This document shows, one piece after another, positions 43,424 through 52,124 of a stretch of DNA of 64,000 bases. The notes beneath the pieces are model-generated. The model was not told the DNA's origin, searched no databases, and saw nothing but the letters and a program-made list of their open reading frames with translations. A program made the translations under genes and the position numbers. This stretch comes from Ereboglobus sp. (GTDB lineage Bacteria; Verrucomicrobiota; Verrucomicrobiia; Opitutales; Opitutaceae). Numbering within the stretch: the first letter of the stretch is position 1; each line of letters opens with the position of its first letter. The stretch spans positions 124,001 to 188,000 of the forward strand of contig JARKRC010000056.1 in the NCBI GenBank assembly GCA_029974595.1, read 5' to 3'.

Positions 43424-43891
43424 CTACTGGATCGCGATGACTTTTGAGGGGCGGCCGGGGAGTTGAATGGTGTCGCCGATGTGGGCGTTGACGAGCTGGG
43501 AGCCAAGGGGGGATTGCGGGCTGATGAGCATGATGAGATGGCCGTCGAGCGTGATTTCGAGTCCGCCGTTGCGCGGGGCAAGGAGGTAGTGAGCCGGGCG
43601 TCCGCGATTTTCGAGGGTGATGAGCGCGCCGATGGCAGCCGGGAGGCCGGGGGCGACATCGGGGAGGGGAAGGGTTTTGTAGAGTGTGATGCTGGCCTGG
43701 ACGTCGGTTGCGAGCCTGGCCTGGCTCTCGGCGAGGTAGGCCGCCTCCTGGCCATGGGTTTCGTATTTGCTGGTCGCCTTGCTTTCGTCGTGCGTGGCTT
43801 CCTCGCGGGCCATGAGCGCGGCACGAGTGAGCACATCGAGATCGGCTTGGAGTTTGTCGAGGATGGCCTGGCGAATGCGGTTTTTGTCCAT
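43424..43891 (-). CDS. GreA/GreB family elongation-factor-like protein
   Basis: 155 residues. The N-terminal two-thirds has a helical region (residues 5-70, rich in Glu/Ala/Gln, with THDESKATSKYETHGQEA) that could form the coiled-coil finger. The C-terminal FKBP-like domain contains the family pattern SPLGSQLVNAHIGDTIQLPG. Gre factors insert the coil into the RNA polymerase secondary channel to stimulate transcript cleavage. The usual acidic tip is not clearly present, so a Gre-like modulator without cleavage activity is possible. It is transcribed divergently from the oligopeptide-binding gene. Confidence 0.82.
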   Translation of the reverse strand: MDKNRIRQAILDKLQADLDVLTRAALMAREEATHDESKATSKYETHGQEAAYLAESQARLATDVQASITLYKTLPLPDVAPGLPAAIGALITLENRGRPAHYLLAPRNGGLEITLDGHLIMLISPQSPLGSQLVNAHIGDTIQLPGRPSKVIAIQ

Positions 43892-43984
43892 GGTGAGGTC
43901 AATCAGAGTGGGATGTTTTTGGCGGGGCGCGAGGGATTTTATCTGGAATGGCGGACTGCGGTGCGTTCATATCCCACAAATCAA

Positions 43985-45637
43985 ATGAGTTTCGATATTT
44001 TCAGGCGTTTTGGCGGGATTTTCGCGGCGGTTTTGTTCGCGGTGGCGGCGGCGTGTTTTGCGGGATGCTGGCAGCGCGAGAGTGCCGTGGCGCGGGGGAA
44101 TCGCGAGCAGATTTTGCATCGCGGGGTGGGGCCGGAGGTGGCGTCGCTCGATCCGCATCTGGCGACGGGGACGGCGGAGTATAATATTTTGTCGGCGTTG
44201 CTGGAGGGACTGGTGACGGAGAATCCGGTGGATTTGTCGCCGGAGCCGGGTGTGGCGGAGAGATGGAAGGTGTCGCCGGACGGGTTGACCTACACGTTCA
44301 CGCTGCGGGAGAATGCGCGCTGGAGTAATGGCGATCCGGTGACAGCGGGGGATTTTGTGGCGTCGTTCAAGCGGATACTCTCGCTTTCGCCGGCGGCCGA
44401 TTACGCGCATTTCCTATACATTATCCAGAACGCGGAGCCGTTCCACAAGGGGCGGCTCAAGGATTTTGCGCAGGTGGGGGTGGCGGCGGTGGATGCGCGG
44501 ACGTTGCGGATCACGTTGGAGCACCCGAGCGTGAATTTTCTGTCGATGCTCAACCAGACGGCGTTTTTCCCGGTGCATGTGGCGTCGGTTGAAAAATACG
44601 GCGCGGTCGATTCACGCGCGAACGACTGGGCGAGGCCGGGGCGGTTTGTCGGCAACGGGCCGTTTGTTTTGAAGGAGTGGAAGCGCGGGCAGAAGATCGT
44701 GGCGGAGAAATCGCCGGCGTATTGGGATGCGGCGAAGGTGCGTTTGAACGGGATCGAGTTTTATTCATTCGAGAGCCGCGATGCGGAGGAGCGGGCGTTT
44801 CGAGCGGGGCAGTTGCACCTGACGGAGGCGCTTTCGCCGTCGAAGATCGATGCCTACCGGCGCAATTCGCCGGGGTTGTTGCGCGTGGATCCGTATCTGG
44901 GCACCGAGTTTTACCGGATCAACACGGCGAGGCCGTTTTTGAATGATGCGCGGGTGCGGCGGGCGCTGTCGCTGGCGATTGACCGGAAACTGATCACGAC
45001 AAAAATCCTGCGCGGCGTGCAGTCGCCGGCGTATGCGTTTACGCCGCCGGATGCGGGCGGGCAGATGGGGGCGCGGCCGATCGCGGGCGCGCTCGCGGAT
45101 GATCCGAAGGCGGCGCGTGAATTGCTCGCGGCGGCGGGTTATCCCGAGGGAAAGGGCGCGCCGGTTGTGGAGCTGGTTTTCAACACATCGGAGAGCCACA
45201 GGGCGGTGGCGGAGGCTGTGCAGGAGATGTGGCGGCGCGAGCTGGGACTGAATGTGGCGCTCGTCAATCAGGAATACAAAACAATGCTCAATGCCCGGCG
45301 GGCGGGGGATTACCAGGTGTTGCGGTCGGTGTGGATGGCGGACTATGTGGACGCGCTTTCGTTTTTGGACATTTGGAAATCGTCGAGCGGAAACAACTAC
45401 ACGGGCTGGAGCGATGCGACTTACGACCAGTTGCTTTACCAGGCGGCGCGCACGACGGACAAGCCGGCCCGGAACGCGCTTCTGCAAAAGGCGGAGTCGA
45501 TTTTGCTGGGCCAGTCGCCGATGATTCCGATTTATCATTATTCGCATGTGTTCCTGATTCGTCCATCGGTGAAAAACTGGCATCCGACCGTGCTCGATCA
45601 TCATCCTTACAAGGCGGTTTATCTGGATGCGGAGTGA
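43985..45637 (+). CDS. Oligopeptide ABC transporter substrate-binding lipoprotein (OppA family)
   Basis: 550 residues from the ATG at 43985. The lipoprotein signal ends FAGC with lipidated C28. The SBP_bac_5 fold is clear: EVASLDPHLATGTAEYNILS, LTYTFTLRENARWSNGDPVT (the family's conserved start), FVGNGPFVLKEWKRGQ, VRRALSLAIDRKLI, and a late YHYSHVFLIRP. It binds peptides in the periplasm for an Opp/Dpp importer. No permease or ATPase genes lie next to it, so it works with a transporter encoded elsewhere or is an orphan. Upstream in-frame sequence overlaps the divergent Gre-like gene and is not part of it. Confidence 0.93.
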   Translation: MSFDIFRRFGGIFAAVLFAVAAACFAGCWQRESAVARGNREQILHRGVGPEVASLDPHLATGTAEYNILSALLEGLVTENPVDLSPEPGVAERWKVSPDGLTYTFTLRENARWSNGDPVTAGDFVASFKRILSLSPAADYAHFLYIIQNAEPFHKGRLKDFAQVGVAAVDARTLRITLEHPSVNFLSMLNQTAFFPVHVASVEKYGAVDSRANDWARPGRFVGNGPFVLKEWKRGQKIVAEKSPAYWDAAKVRLNGIEFYSFESRDAEERAFRAGQLHLTEALSPSKIDAYRRNSPGLLRVDPYLGTEFYRINTARPFLNDARVRRALSLAIDRKLITTKILRGVQSPAYAFTPPDAGGQMGARPIAGALADDPKAARELLAAAGYPEGKGAPVVELVFNTSESHRAVAEAVQEMWRRELGLNVALVNQEYKTMLNARRAGDYQVLRSVWMADYVDALSFLDIWKSSSGNNYTGWSDATYDQLLYQAARTTDKPARNALLQKAESILLGQSPMIPIYHYSHVFLIRPSVKNWHPTVLDHHPYKAVYLDAE

Positions 45638-45696
45638 TTTGCGGGTGGCGCACTGTTGGTTTGCACACCGCGTTTTCGAGTGCATGTTTGTGGACA

Positions 45697-46092
45697 ATGA
45701 AGATCACCAAAATCGCCTTTGTTGTCCTGCCCGTGTCCGACATTGCCCGTTCGCGGGCGTTTTATGAGGATGTGCTCCAGTTGCGGCCGGCGCACATTTT
45801 CGAAAAGGACGGGCGCGGTTCGATTGACTACGATCTGGAGTCGGCGGCGCGCATAACGATCAAGTGTGACGGGCAGTTGCCGATGTCAAACGCGCCGCGC
45901 ATCGCGGTGGCGCTGGAGGCGGATAATTTCAACGATGTGATCGCTTCGCTGCGCGCAAACAAGGCGGTGTTCGTATCCGCTCCCGCGGAGGTTGCGGGCA
46001 GCCACCAGGCGACGGTGAATGATCCCGACGGAAACTGCATCATCATTCACAAGGTGAAGGTGAGCTCAAAGAAGGATTTTGTGGTGATCTGA
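45697..46092 (+). CDS. Glyoxalase/VOC superfamily protein
   Basis: 131 residues from the ATG at 45697. Two beta-alpha-beta-beta-beta halves are visible: IAFVVLPVSDIARSRAFYED at the start and VNDPDGNCIIIHKV at the end, both typical of the vicinal-oxygen-chelate fold. Function within this superfamily (lyase, dioxygenase or antibiotic binding) cannot be assigned. It follows the oligopeptide-binding gene by 59 bases in the same direction and converges with the small membrane-protein gene. Confidence 0.88.
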   Translation: MKITKIAFVVLPVSDIARSRAFYEDVLQLRPAHIFEKDGRGSIDYDLESAARITIKCDGQLPMSNAPRIAVALEADNFNDVIASLRANKAVFVSAPAEVAGSHQATVNDPDGNCIIIHKVKVSSKKDFVVI

Positions 46093-46112
46093 GGCGGTGC
46101 GGACGCGCGGCG

Positions 46113-46625
46113 TCAGTTTGCGCCGGGGTTGGGCGCCTTGGTCGTGGAGTCCTTGGGCCTGCCATCCTTGGGTCTGGCGTCCTTGCGATCCTTGCCCTCG
46201 ACGGGCTTGGGGACGACCATGGGGGATTCGCCGTGCTTGGCCCGCTGTTCCCTATACCAGCGTTGCCAGAGTTTTTCGTTCTCGTTATAACGATTGCGGA
46301 GTTTGTTGTATTTAAGGATTTGCTCGGGGGCCAGGATGGCGCGGATGCCGTTGTCGAGTTTGCTGGCGGCGTCGATTTCCAGGCCGCGCGAGACTTGGCG
46401 CGCCTCCATGTAGGCGGTCACGAGGGCGCGGATCGCCTCGCTCTGTTCTTTGGAGGGATTGAGCTGGTTGGTCATGCGGACCCATTGCTGTCTGCTGAGT
46501 TGCTGGTCGGCGGCCCGCTTTTGCACGGTTACATTGACATACCGCACCGCAATGACGCCGCCGACGATGGCCCCGCAGAGAAAAATGCCGATGAGCGCAA
46601 AGATGGTTGTGACTGTCTTGTTCAT
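46113..46625 (-). CDS. Small membrane-anchored protein, Spy/CpxP-like architecture
   Basis: 170 residues with one N-terminal membrane helix (about 7-30, IFALIGIFLCGAIVGGVIAV). A charged helical region (32-125) contains QLNPSKEQSEAIRALVTAYM and ILAPEQILKYNKLRNRY, resembling the LTxxQ helices of Spy/CpxP-type or zinc-resistance-associated periplasmic proteins. The C-terminus is a low-complexity Lys/Asp/Pro tail (KDRKDARPKDGRPKD). No named family is certain. It is the third gene after an ECF sigma factor, so it may be part of the envelope-stress circuit (inference). Confidence 0.8.
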   Translation of the reverse strand: MNKTVTTIFALIGIFLCGAIVGGVIAVRYVNVTVQKRAADQQLSRQQWVRMTNQLNPSKEQSEAIRALVTAYMEARQVSRGLEIDAASKLDNGIRAILAPEQILKYNKLRNRYNENEKLWQRWYREQRAKHGESPMVVPKPVEGKDRKDARPKDGRPKDSTTKAPNPGAN

Positions 46626-46654
46626 GGAAAGTGGAGGCGTGTTGAGGCGCGCGT

Positions 46655-47005
46655 TCAGGGCTGCGGCTGCGCCGGGGGCGAATCGATGGTGTTTTCAACC
46701 TCGGCGGCTTCGATGGGGGTGGAGCCGAGCTTGCCGGCCTGCTCGTCAATGTCACTGAGGATGGAGCCGAGGTTGACGCTCACGCTGACAATGGCTAGCA
46801 GACAGACGACGCCGAGCACGCGGAGTGTGATTTTGGCGACGAAAAAGGGGCCGGCGGAAGTCGCCGGCAAGCTAAGCGCGCGCGCGGCGATGCGGGTGGC
46901 AAAACCGTAGGGCGCGGGGATGTCGCCGACATCTTCGAATCGTGTGCGCCGGGCGGCTTCGGCGAGTCGCGTCCAGGCGGTGGATCTGGGAGAGTTCGGA
47001 TTCAT
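46655..47005 (-). CDS. Small single-pass membrane protein next to ECF sigma factor
   Basis: 116 residues, no recognised family. Residues 1-60 are cytoplasmic-looking and basic, 61-82 are hydrophobic (KITLRVLGVVCLLAIVSVSV), and the rest is acidic and Pro-rich. The ATG overlaps the sigma-factor stop (ATGA), so they are translationally coupled. Position and topology suggest an anti-sigma factor or membrane tether, but no zinc-binding HxxxCxxC motif is present. Confidence 0.78.
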   Translation of the reverse strand: MNPNSPRSTAWTRLAEAARRTRFEDVGDIPAPYGFATRIAARALSLPATSAGPFFVAKITLRVLGVVCLLAIVSVSVNLGSILSDIDEQAGKLGSTPIEAAEVENTIDSPPAQPQP

Positions 47006-47598
47006 GAGCGTTCCTTCTTTTGCAGTTCCTGAAAAAATTTCTGCAGTTTGCGGCGTGCCCGGAAGGCGCGCACTTTGATGAGCGTGGTGTTCCAGCCGGT
47101 GAGGTCGCTGATTTCGGCGAGCGTTTTTTGCTCCAGATCCAGCATCTGGATGACCATGCGATCCTCGGGCTTCAGCTGGGCGAGGAGCTTGTGGACGAGT
47201 TCACGGGCTGCGAGCGAGTCGCTCGCGGCGACGATGTTTTCGTTGGTGATGACGTTGTCCAGAACCTCCGCCTCGGTTTCGGAGAGGTCAGCCCAGCGGA
47301 ATTCCGGGCGGCGTTTCTGGGCGCGCAGGTGATCGATGCAGGTGGTGACCGCGATGCGCGAGACCCAGTGGGGGAGCGGCATCGCGCCTTGATACTGGCC
47401 GAGGCGGGTGAACATTTTCATGAATACCTCCTGCGCCAGATCTTCCTCGGACACGCGGCGGGGAAGGTGCGAGCGGACAATGCGAATGACCAGCGGATAA
47501 AGTTGCTCGACCAACTCGCGCGCAGCCTGCTGATCGTGTGCGCGGACCTGCTCCAGGCAGCGGACAAAGTCAAAAAGCGCGTCGGCGTTGTCAGGCAT
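47002..47598 (-). CDS. ECF-type RNA polymerase sigma factor
   Basis: 198 residues. Region 2 (about 25-95) shows ELVEQLYPLVIRIVRSHL, EEDLAQEVFMKMFTRLGQY and PHWVSRIAVTTCIDHLR. Region 4 (about 135-190) shows LLAQLKPEDRMVIQMLDLEQ and TLAEISDLTGWNTTLIKVRAF with the HTH. It directs RNA polymerase to an unknown regulon, likely with the two small membrane proteins encoded downstream as regulators. It is transcribed divergently from the LptF/G-like gene. Confidence 0.93.
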   Translation of the reverse strand: MPDNADALFDFVRCLEQVRAHDQQAARELVEQLYPLVIRIVRSHLPRRVSEEDLAQEVFMKMFTRLGQYQGAMPLPHWVSRIAVTTCIDHLRAQKRRPEFRWADLSETEAEVLDNVITNENIVAASDSLAARELVHKLLAQLKPEDRMVIQMLDLEQKTLAEISDLTGWNTTLIKVRAFRARRKLQKFFQELQKKERS

Positions 47599-47719
47599 AA
47601 GTTGGCAAAAACGGCATTCACGGTGAGTGTGACGAATTTTGCGAGCCGCAAGTTACTATTTTGCACGGAAGTGTGGTCGCGGCTTGCCTTGGCCGTGCGG
47701 GGATTTTTGATCGGCAGGC

Positions 47720-48835
47720 TTGAAAACAATCGACAGGCATATTTTGCGCGAATGGCTGGGCTTCCTGCTCATCGTGGTGATGGCCACGCTGGGGATGCTG
47801 TTCGTGCAGTGCATGATCCAGGATTTCAGCGATTTGAGGAACAAGGGCGCGGATGTGATGGACATGGCGCAGTATTTCGCGGTCAGGATCCCGAGTTTCC
47901 TGGCGTTTGTGCTGCCGATCATCCTGCTCGTGTCGTTGTTGTATGTGCTGGGGCGCTTGCATCGTGGAAACGAGATCGCGGCGATGCGGGCCGCGGGGCT
48001 CAGCTATGCGCAAATCACGCGGAGCATCTGGGTGACCGGCGTGCTGATGTGCGGCGTGATGTGGTGGCTCAACGCGAGCATCGTGCCGTGGTCGGTCGAG
48101 AAATCGCTGACGATGCTGCAGGAGCTGGGATTTCGCAACGAAGCCAAGGCCGCGGCTGACGCAGGCTCGATCGGCGTGACGCGCGGGGTGACGTTTGACA
48201 ACGACCGCGAGGGACGCATCTGGTTCATGAACCGCTACAGCCGTTACGCGCAGCGCGGCTACGGCGTGACGGTGTCCGAGCTGACCGTGCGGCGGCAGGA
48301 AAAATTGCGCATGTATGCGAAGGAGGCGCAACTCGACAGAAGCCGCGGGTGCTGGGTGTTTTTCGACGGGCGCGAGACTTTGTTTGATCCCGAAACAGGC
48401 GCGATAACGAGCTCCGCGCCCTTCAAGGAAAAGGTCGTCCCTTACTACAAGGAGGATCCGGGACTGATGTTGAGTTTCGACGTGAAGCCGAAGGATCTGT
48501 CGTTTTTCCGGCTCAGGCAGATCATGGATTATTTCGAGGTGCTGGAGAGCCCGAAGCTCAAGATTTACGCGATGCGCTATTACGAAATCTTGGCGGAAAC
48601 GTTTGCGCCCCTGATCGTGATTTTGATCGCGATTCCGTTTGCCGTGACGGGCGTGCGCGTGAACCCGGCGGTCGGGGTCTCGAAGTCGCTCGGGTTGTTC
48701 GCGGTTTATTTTGCGCTGGCAAAGGTGGCCGAGTCCATGGGGATGCAGGGCATGGTTTCACCGGTCGTCGCGGCATGTCTGCCGGGCGCTGCGCTCCTGT
48801 GCATCGGCGGATGGTTTTACGCACGGATGCGGTAA
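47720..48835 (+). CDS. LptF/LptG family permease (YjgP/YjgQ)
   Basis: 371 residues. The N-terminus MKTIDRHILREWLGFLLIVV is diagnostic of the family. Membrane segments lie near 14-36, 55-78 and 98-120, then a periplasmic beta-jellyroll (about 130-270), then three C-terminal membrane segments (PLIVILIAIPFAVTGVRVNP). Members form the LptB2FG transporter that extracts lipopolysaccharide from the inner membrane. Which of F or G it is cannot be told alone. The nearby lpxI supports an LPS-biogenesis neighbourhood. Confidence 0.9.
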   Translation: MKTIDRHILREWLGFLLIVVMATLGMLFVQCMIQDFSDLRNKGADVMDMAQYFAVRIPSFLAFVLPIILLVSLLYVLGRLHRGNEIAAMRAAGLSYAQITRSIWVTGVLMCGVMWWLNASIVPWSVEKSLTMLQELGFRNEAKAAADAGSIGVTRGVTFDNDREGRIWFMNRYSRYAQRGYGVTVSELTVRRQEKLRMYAKEAQLDRSRGCWVFFDGRETLFDPETGAITSSAPFKEKVVPYYKEDPGLMLSFDVKPKDLSFFRLRQIMDYFEVLESPKLKIYAMRYYEILAETFAPLIVILIAIPFAVTGVRVNPAVGVSKSLGLFAVYFALAKVAESMGMQGMVSPVVAACLPGAALLCIGGWFYARMR

Positions 48836-48920
48836 GCGCGGGCAGGGCGGAAAGGTTCACAGCAAAGGCGCCAAGAGCGCAAAGGTCGGAAAAAGAGAAA
48901 GGGGAGAAGAGATCACGCTG

Positions 48921-48966
48921 TTTCGATTTGGGTCGATTTCAGTCGATTCACGTCGATTTGGATCGG
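48921..48966. repeat. Short tandem repeat, 10-bp period
   Basis: Four and a half copies of a 10-mer with consensus (G)GTCGATTT(G) follow one another: TTTCGATTTG, GGTCGATTTC, AGTCGATTCA, CGTCGATTTG, GATCGG. They lie in the gap between the convergent LptF/G-like and lpxI genes, where no other signal is visible. A 10-base period puts each copy on the same DNA face. Confidence 0.75.
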
Positions 48967-49009
48967 GTTGCACAGCGCGGCCCAAAACCGTCGCCGCCGA
49001 AGCGCGCGG

Positions 49010-49858
49010 TCACTCAAAACCGCAAAGCGAAATACCCCAGGATTTCGCCTGCGCAATCACGGCAGGCTTGTCGAGCATGATGACACGGCCCGCCTCGAGC
49101 GCCGCGGCGTGAAGGCCGGCTTCGCGCATGACTTCGAGCGTGCGCTGGCCGAACACAGGCACGTCAAAACGGTAGTCCTGGTTGGCCTTGACGGTTTTCA
49201 CGAAAAGCGTGCCGTCGGTCTTGAACGTGCCTGCACGGCGCAGCATTTCGTCGGTGCCTTCAAAGGCCTCAACGGCGAGCACCGTGCCCTTGCGAACGAC
49301 GCAGCCCTGCCCGATATCGAGACGCGCGGATTCGCGCGCGATGAGGATGCCGTGTTCGAGATACTCGCGACTGATGGGAAAACTTCCCCCGGTCATGACA
49401 CCCGGCGACGCGAGGTGGTCGTCAAGGAAACTGCGCGCATCGAGCATCCGGATGCCCGCTTTTTCAATCTCGGTGGAAATCGCGCCAAAAATCGTCTCGG
49501 CATTGCGACGTTTCAGGGAAAATAGGATTTTAATGGCGCCCAGATCAGGATGCAGCCCGCCGAAAAGACGTTTGGGCGTGATCTGCCCGGCCATGAGCGC
49601 GTAGCCGGCGCCAAACTCGCGAAGCGCACGGAGCGACTTCCCGAGCTGGCCGACGAGCACCATGCGCCGGTCGCTTTCGGGAAAGGAGTCGTAAAGGGCG
49701 GGCGGCGTTTCTTCCTTGAAGGCAATAAGGCGGAGGGGCACGCCGGCGCGACGGACTGCGTCCACAACGAGCACGGGATAACGGCCTTGGCCCGCGATGA
49801 GCGCGATGGGTTTGGCGGCGTCGAAATCTGGTGGAAGAAAACGGGATGGCATTGGCAC
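49010..49858 (-). CDS. lpxI: UDP-2,3-diacylglucosamine pyrophosphatase LpxI
   Basis: 282 residues. The LpxI/DUF1009 family is recognised from IALIAGQGRYPVLVVDAVRR near the N-terminus, YALMAGQITPKRLF, TGGSFPISREYLEHGILIAR, LDIGQGCVVRKGTVLAVEAF, EGTDEMLRRAG and KTVKANQDYRFDVPVFGQRT. It hydrolyses UDP-2,3-diacylglucosamine to lipid X in lipid A synthesis, replacing LpxH in many bacteria. An ATG at 49852 is an alternative start. It is divergent from the GbsR-like regulator. Confidence 0.94.
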   Translation of the reverse strand: MPMPSRFLPPDFDAAKPIALIAGQGRYPVLVVDAVRRAGVPLRLIAFKEETPPALYDSFPESDRRMVLVGQLGKSLRALREFGAGYALMAGQITPKRLFGGLHPDLGAIKILFSLKRRNAETIFGAISTEIEKAGIRMLDARSFLDDHLASPGVMTGGSFPISREYLEHGILIARESARLDIGQGCVVRKGTVLAVEAFEGTDEMLRRAGTFKTDGTLFVKTVKANQDYRFDVPVFGQRTLEVMREAGLHAAALEAGRVIMLDKPAVIAQAKSWGISLCGFE

Positions 49859-49955
49859 GATGCCAAGGCTCTATGCCCCGCGCCGCCATTGTGGCAAGGC
49901 TGTAAACCGCCAGCAAACCGCAGCGGAGACCTGTCGTTTTTACTTCTTGCAGTAT

Positions 49956-49973
49956 TTACAAAAATATTTGTAA
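49956..49973. promoter_or_regulatory. Palindromic operator upstream of the GbsR/MarR-type gene
   Basis: TTACAAA-AATA-TTTGTAA is a perfect 7-bp inverted repeat with a 4-base spacer, 10 bases before the regulator's ATG and within the divergent gap to lpxI. Its size fits MarR/GbsR-type winged-helix dimers. Autoregulation is inferred. Confidence 0.65.
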
Positions 49974-49983
49974 GAATTGTTTC

Positions 49984-50499
49984 ATGCTAGAGGTTCCTGG
50001 CAGTTCAAAATCCGAAAACCCATCCGTGGAGGGTGTGGGGCCGCTCGACGCGCTTGAACGCGACATCATTGCGTATTGGGTGCAAACGGCGACGCTGCTG
50101 GGCTACCCGAGGTCGGTGGGCGAGATATTTGGTTATATCTTTTTGTCGGAGCAGCCGGTCAACGCGGACGATTTGGTCGAACATTTGGGAATCAGCCGGA
50201 GTGGAGCAGGGCAGGGGCTCAAGGCGCTTCTCGACATCGGCGCCATCCGCCCCGCGCACAACATCGCGGACCGCCGCGACCATTACCAAATGCAAAGCGA
50301 CCTGGGCGTGCTGGTGAAACAGTTTCTCAATGTCCGGGTATTTCCCCCGCTCGAAGAGTTGCGCCGCCAGCGGGATGCGCTCAAGGAAACCGTGGCGGCT
50401 TCCCGCAACCCGCACCTTGCCCAGCGCTTCGAGAAACTTTTGCGCTGGCAAGGCAAAGCATCGCCATTGATCGCCGTATTAAAATCACTGACAAGCTAA
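49984..50499 (+). CDS. GbsR/MarR-type transcriptional regulator
   Basis: 171 residues. The winged-helix region (about 25-95) has ARLLGYPRS-like ATLLGYPRSVGEIFGYIFLS, VEHLGISRSGAGQGLKALLD and a basic wing ADRRDHYQM; a C-terminal helical dimerisation part follows. This layout is that of GbsR-family proteins, first known for glycine-betaine genes. In many bacteria relatives precede polysaccharide export operons, as here, where the ABC exporter starts 27 bases after the stop. It may control the surface-glycan genes. Confidence 0.88.
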   Translation: MLEVPGSSKSENPSVEGVGPLDALERDIIAYWVQTATLLGYPRSVGEIFGYIFLSEQPVNADDLVEHLGISRSGAGQGLKALLDIGAIRPAHNIADRRDHYQMQSDLGVLVKQFLNVRVFPPLEELRRQRDALKETVAASRNPHLAQRFEKLLRWQGKASPLIAVLKSLTS

Positions 50500-50526
50500 G
50501 GTATCAGCAAGACGAACAATTGGCGG

Positions 50527-51330
50527 ATGCGCAGCCATATTCCAAACAAGACAATGTTCATATCGACTCTGAAACGCTATTGCGGCATCATATTATACAG
50601 GACTATTGCAGGGATAAAATCCGAGGCGCGGCAAAACTATCTCGGATATCTTTGGTTTTTGCTGGAACCGCTGCTTAGCACCGCGGTGCTCTACATTGCA
50701 TTCACGCAAGTCACCGGAAAGGCGGGCCCGCAATATGTGGCGTTTCTGATCCTTGGCATGATCTCCTGGCAATGGTTTGAAAGCTCGTGCATGCTTGGTT
50801 CCACGGCCATAAAAGTGAAATATGGGGTTCTTTCGCAGTTCAATCTGCCAAAATATATTTTCCCAATGGTTTCGATCATGGTCAACACGTGGAAATTCCT
50901 GTGTGTGTTTGTTGTTATTTTGATCGCTGCCGCGATCATGGGTTATCCTCCGAACAGGCATTTCGTTTATTTGCCGCTGCTGCTGGCGTTCCAATTGCTG
51001 CTGATCGTAGGCGTTACGTTGCCATTGTCGGTGGGAGCGACGCTCATGAATGATCTGCTCACGGTGGTCAGCTCGATATTCCGCCTTTTGTTCTTTATGT
51101 CGGGAATATTTTTCGATGCCTCCGTGGTGCCTGAAAACCTGAAATCATGGTTCTATGCGAATCCGATGGCCGTATTCATAGAATCATATCGCATGGTTGT
51201 CATTCATGACCAGCCGCCTTATATGCCACGATTGATGGAAGCCGCCGCGATCAGCCTGGGATTCCTCGTTCTCGGGGTGGCCCTCCATATGTATTACGAC
51301 AAGAAAATACTCAAGCTGACCAATGTCTGA
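50527..51330 (+). CDS. ABC-2 polysaccharide export permease (Wzm/KpsM-like)
   Basis: 267 residues with six membrane segments. The family entry motif is seen in EARQNYLGYLWFLLEPLLST, followed by QYVAFLILGMISWQWFESS and, near the end, FFDASVVPENLKSWFYANPM. It forms the inner-membrane channel that exports a lipid-linked O-antigen, capsule or teichoic-acid-like polymer. It overlaps the ATPase gene by 8 bases. An ATG at 50554 is an alternative start. Confidence 0.92.
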   Translation: MRSHIPNKTMFISTLKRYCGIILYRTIAGIKSEARQNYLGYLWFLLEPLLSTAVLYIAFTQVTGKAGPQYVAFLILGMISWQWFESSCMLGSTAIKVKYGVLSQFNLPKYIFPMVSIMVNTWKFLCVFVVILIAAAIMGYPPNRHFVYLPLLLAFQLLLIVGVTLPLSVGATLMNDLLTVVSSIFRLLFFMSGIFFDASVVPENLKSWFYANPMAVFIESYRMVVIHDQPPYMPRLMEAAAISLGFLVLGVALHMYYDKKILKLTNV

Positions 51331-52048
51331 TTTTCTCATGACTCCTCTGATATCCTTGAAGAATGTGGGCCTGTGCTACAGGCCATTGCGAACCATTTTC
51401 TCACGAACCAAAAAGGAGATATGGGCTTTGCGTGGATTGAATTTACAAATTTATGAAGGTGAGAAACTGGGAGTAATCGGGCGCAACGGTTGCGGGAAAA
51501 GCACATTGATGCGGATATTGGCCGGCATTTACGGCATTGACGAAGGAAAGGTGCGATTTTCGCGCCCCAATGTGCATGTCGAGTTGCTCTCGCTGGGAGT
51601 CGGGTTTGAGGGCAATCTGACCGGCGCTGAAAACGCCGTGCTCAATGGCATGCTTATGGGCAAGTCGAGGGCGCACATGCTGGAGCGCCTGGATCGGATC
51701 AAAACATTTTCAGGACTTGGGGAGTTCTTTGATTATCCTGTTTATACGTATTCGTCAGGCATGAATTTGCGTCTGGGATTTTCGGTCGCCATGGAAACAG
51801 ACCCGGATGTGCTGCTGATCGACGAGGTGCTGGGCGTAGGCGACGAGGCGTTCATGGCAAAATCGGAAACCGCCATAAGAGAAAAATTTACATCAGACCG
51901 AACAGTGGTGATGATTTCTCATGACGCTGCGGTAATCAAGCGCATGTGCCAGCGGGCGGTCTGGCTGGAGAACGGCTGTATCGTGGCTGAAGGTGATCCC
52001 GGCAAAGTCGCCGAACAGTATCATCATGCTCTCGCGGGAGGACAGTAA
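51323..52048 (+). CDS. ABC polysaccharide exporter ATPase (Wzt/KpsT-like)
   Basis: 241 residues. Walker A is GRNGCGKSTL (about 53-62), the signature is YSSGMNLRLGFSVAM, Walker B is VLLIDEVLGVGD, and the H-loop is MISHD. The sequence ends soon after the nucleotide-binding domain, so it lacks the C-terminal carbohydrate-binding domain that some Wzt proteins use to recognise capped chains. It partners with the permease upstream. Confidence 0.93.
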   Translation: MSDFLMTPLISLKNVGLCYRPLRTIFSRTKKEIWALRGLNLQIYEGEKLGVIGRNGCGKSTLMRILAGIYGIDEGKVRFSRPNVHVELLSLGVGFEGNLTGAENAVLNGMLMGKSRAHMLERLDRIKTFSGLGEFFDYPVYTYSSGMNLRLGFSVAMETDPDVLLIDEVLGVGDEAFMAKSETAIREKFTSDRTVVMISHDAAVIKRMCQRAVWLENGCIVAEGDPGKVAEQYHHALAGGQ

Positions 52049-52124
52049 AACTTTCCCTGCAAGTGTGTAACATTTGCCGAATGTAGCGGTCATTTATGGG
52101 ACATATAAAATTTGAACACGCAAC

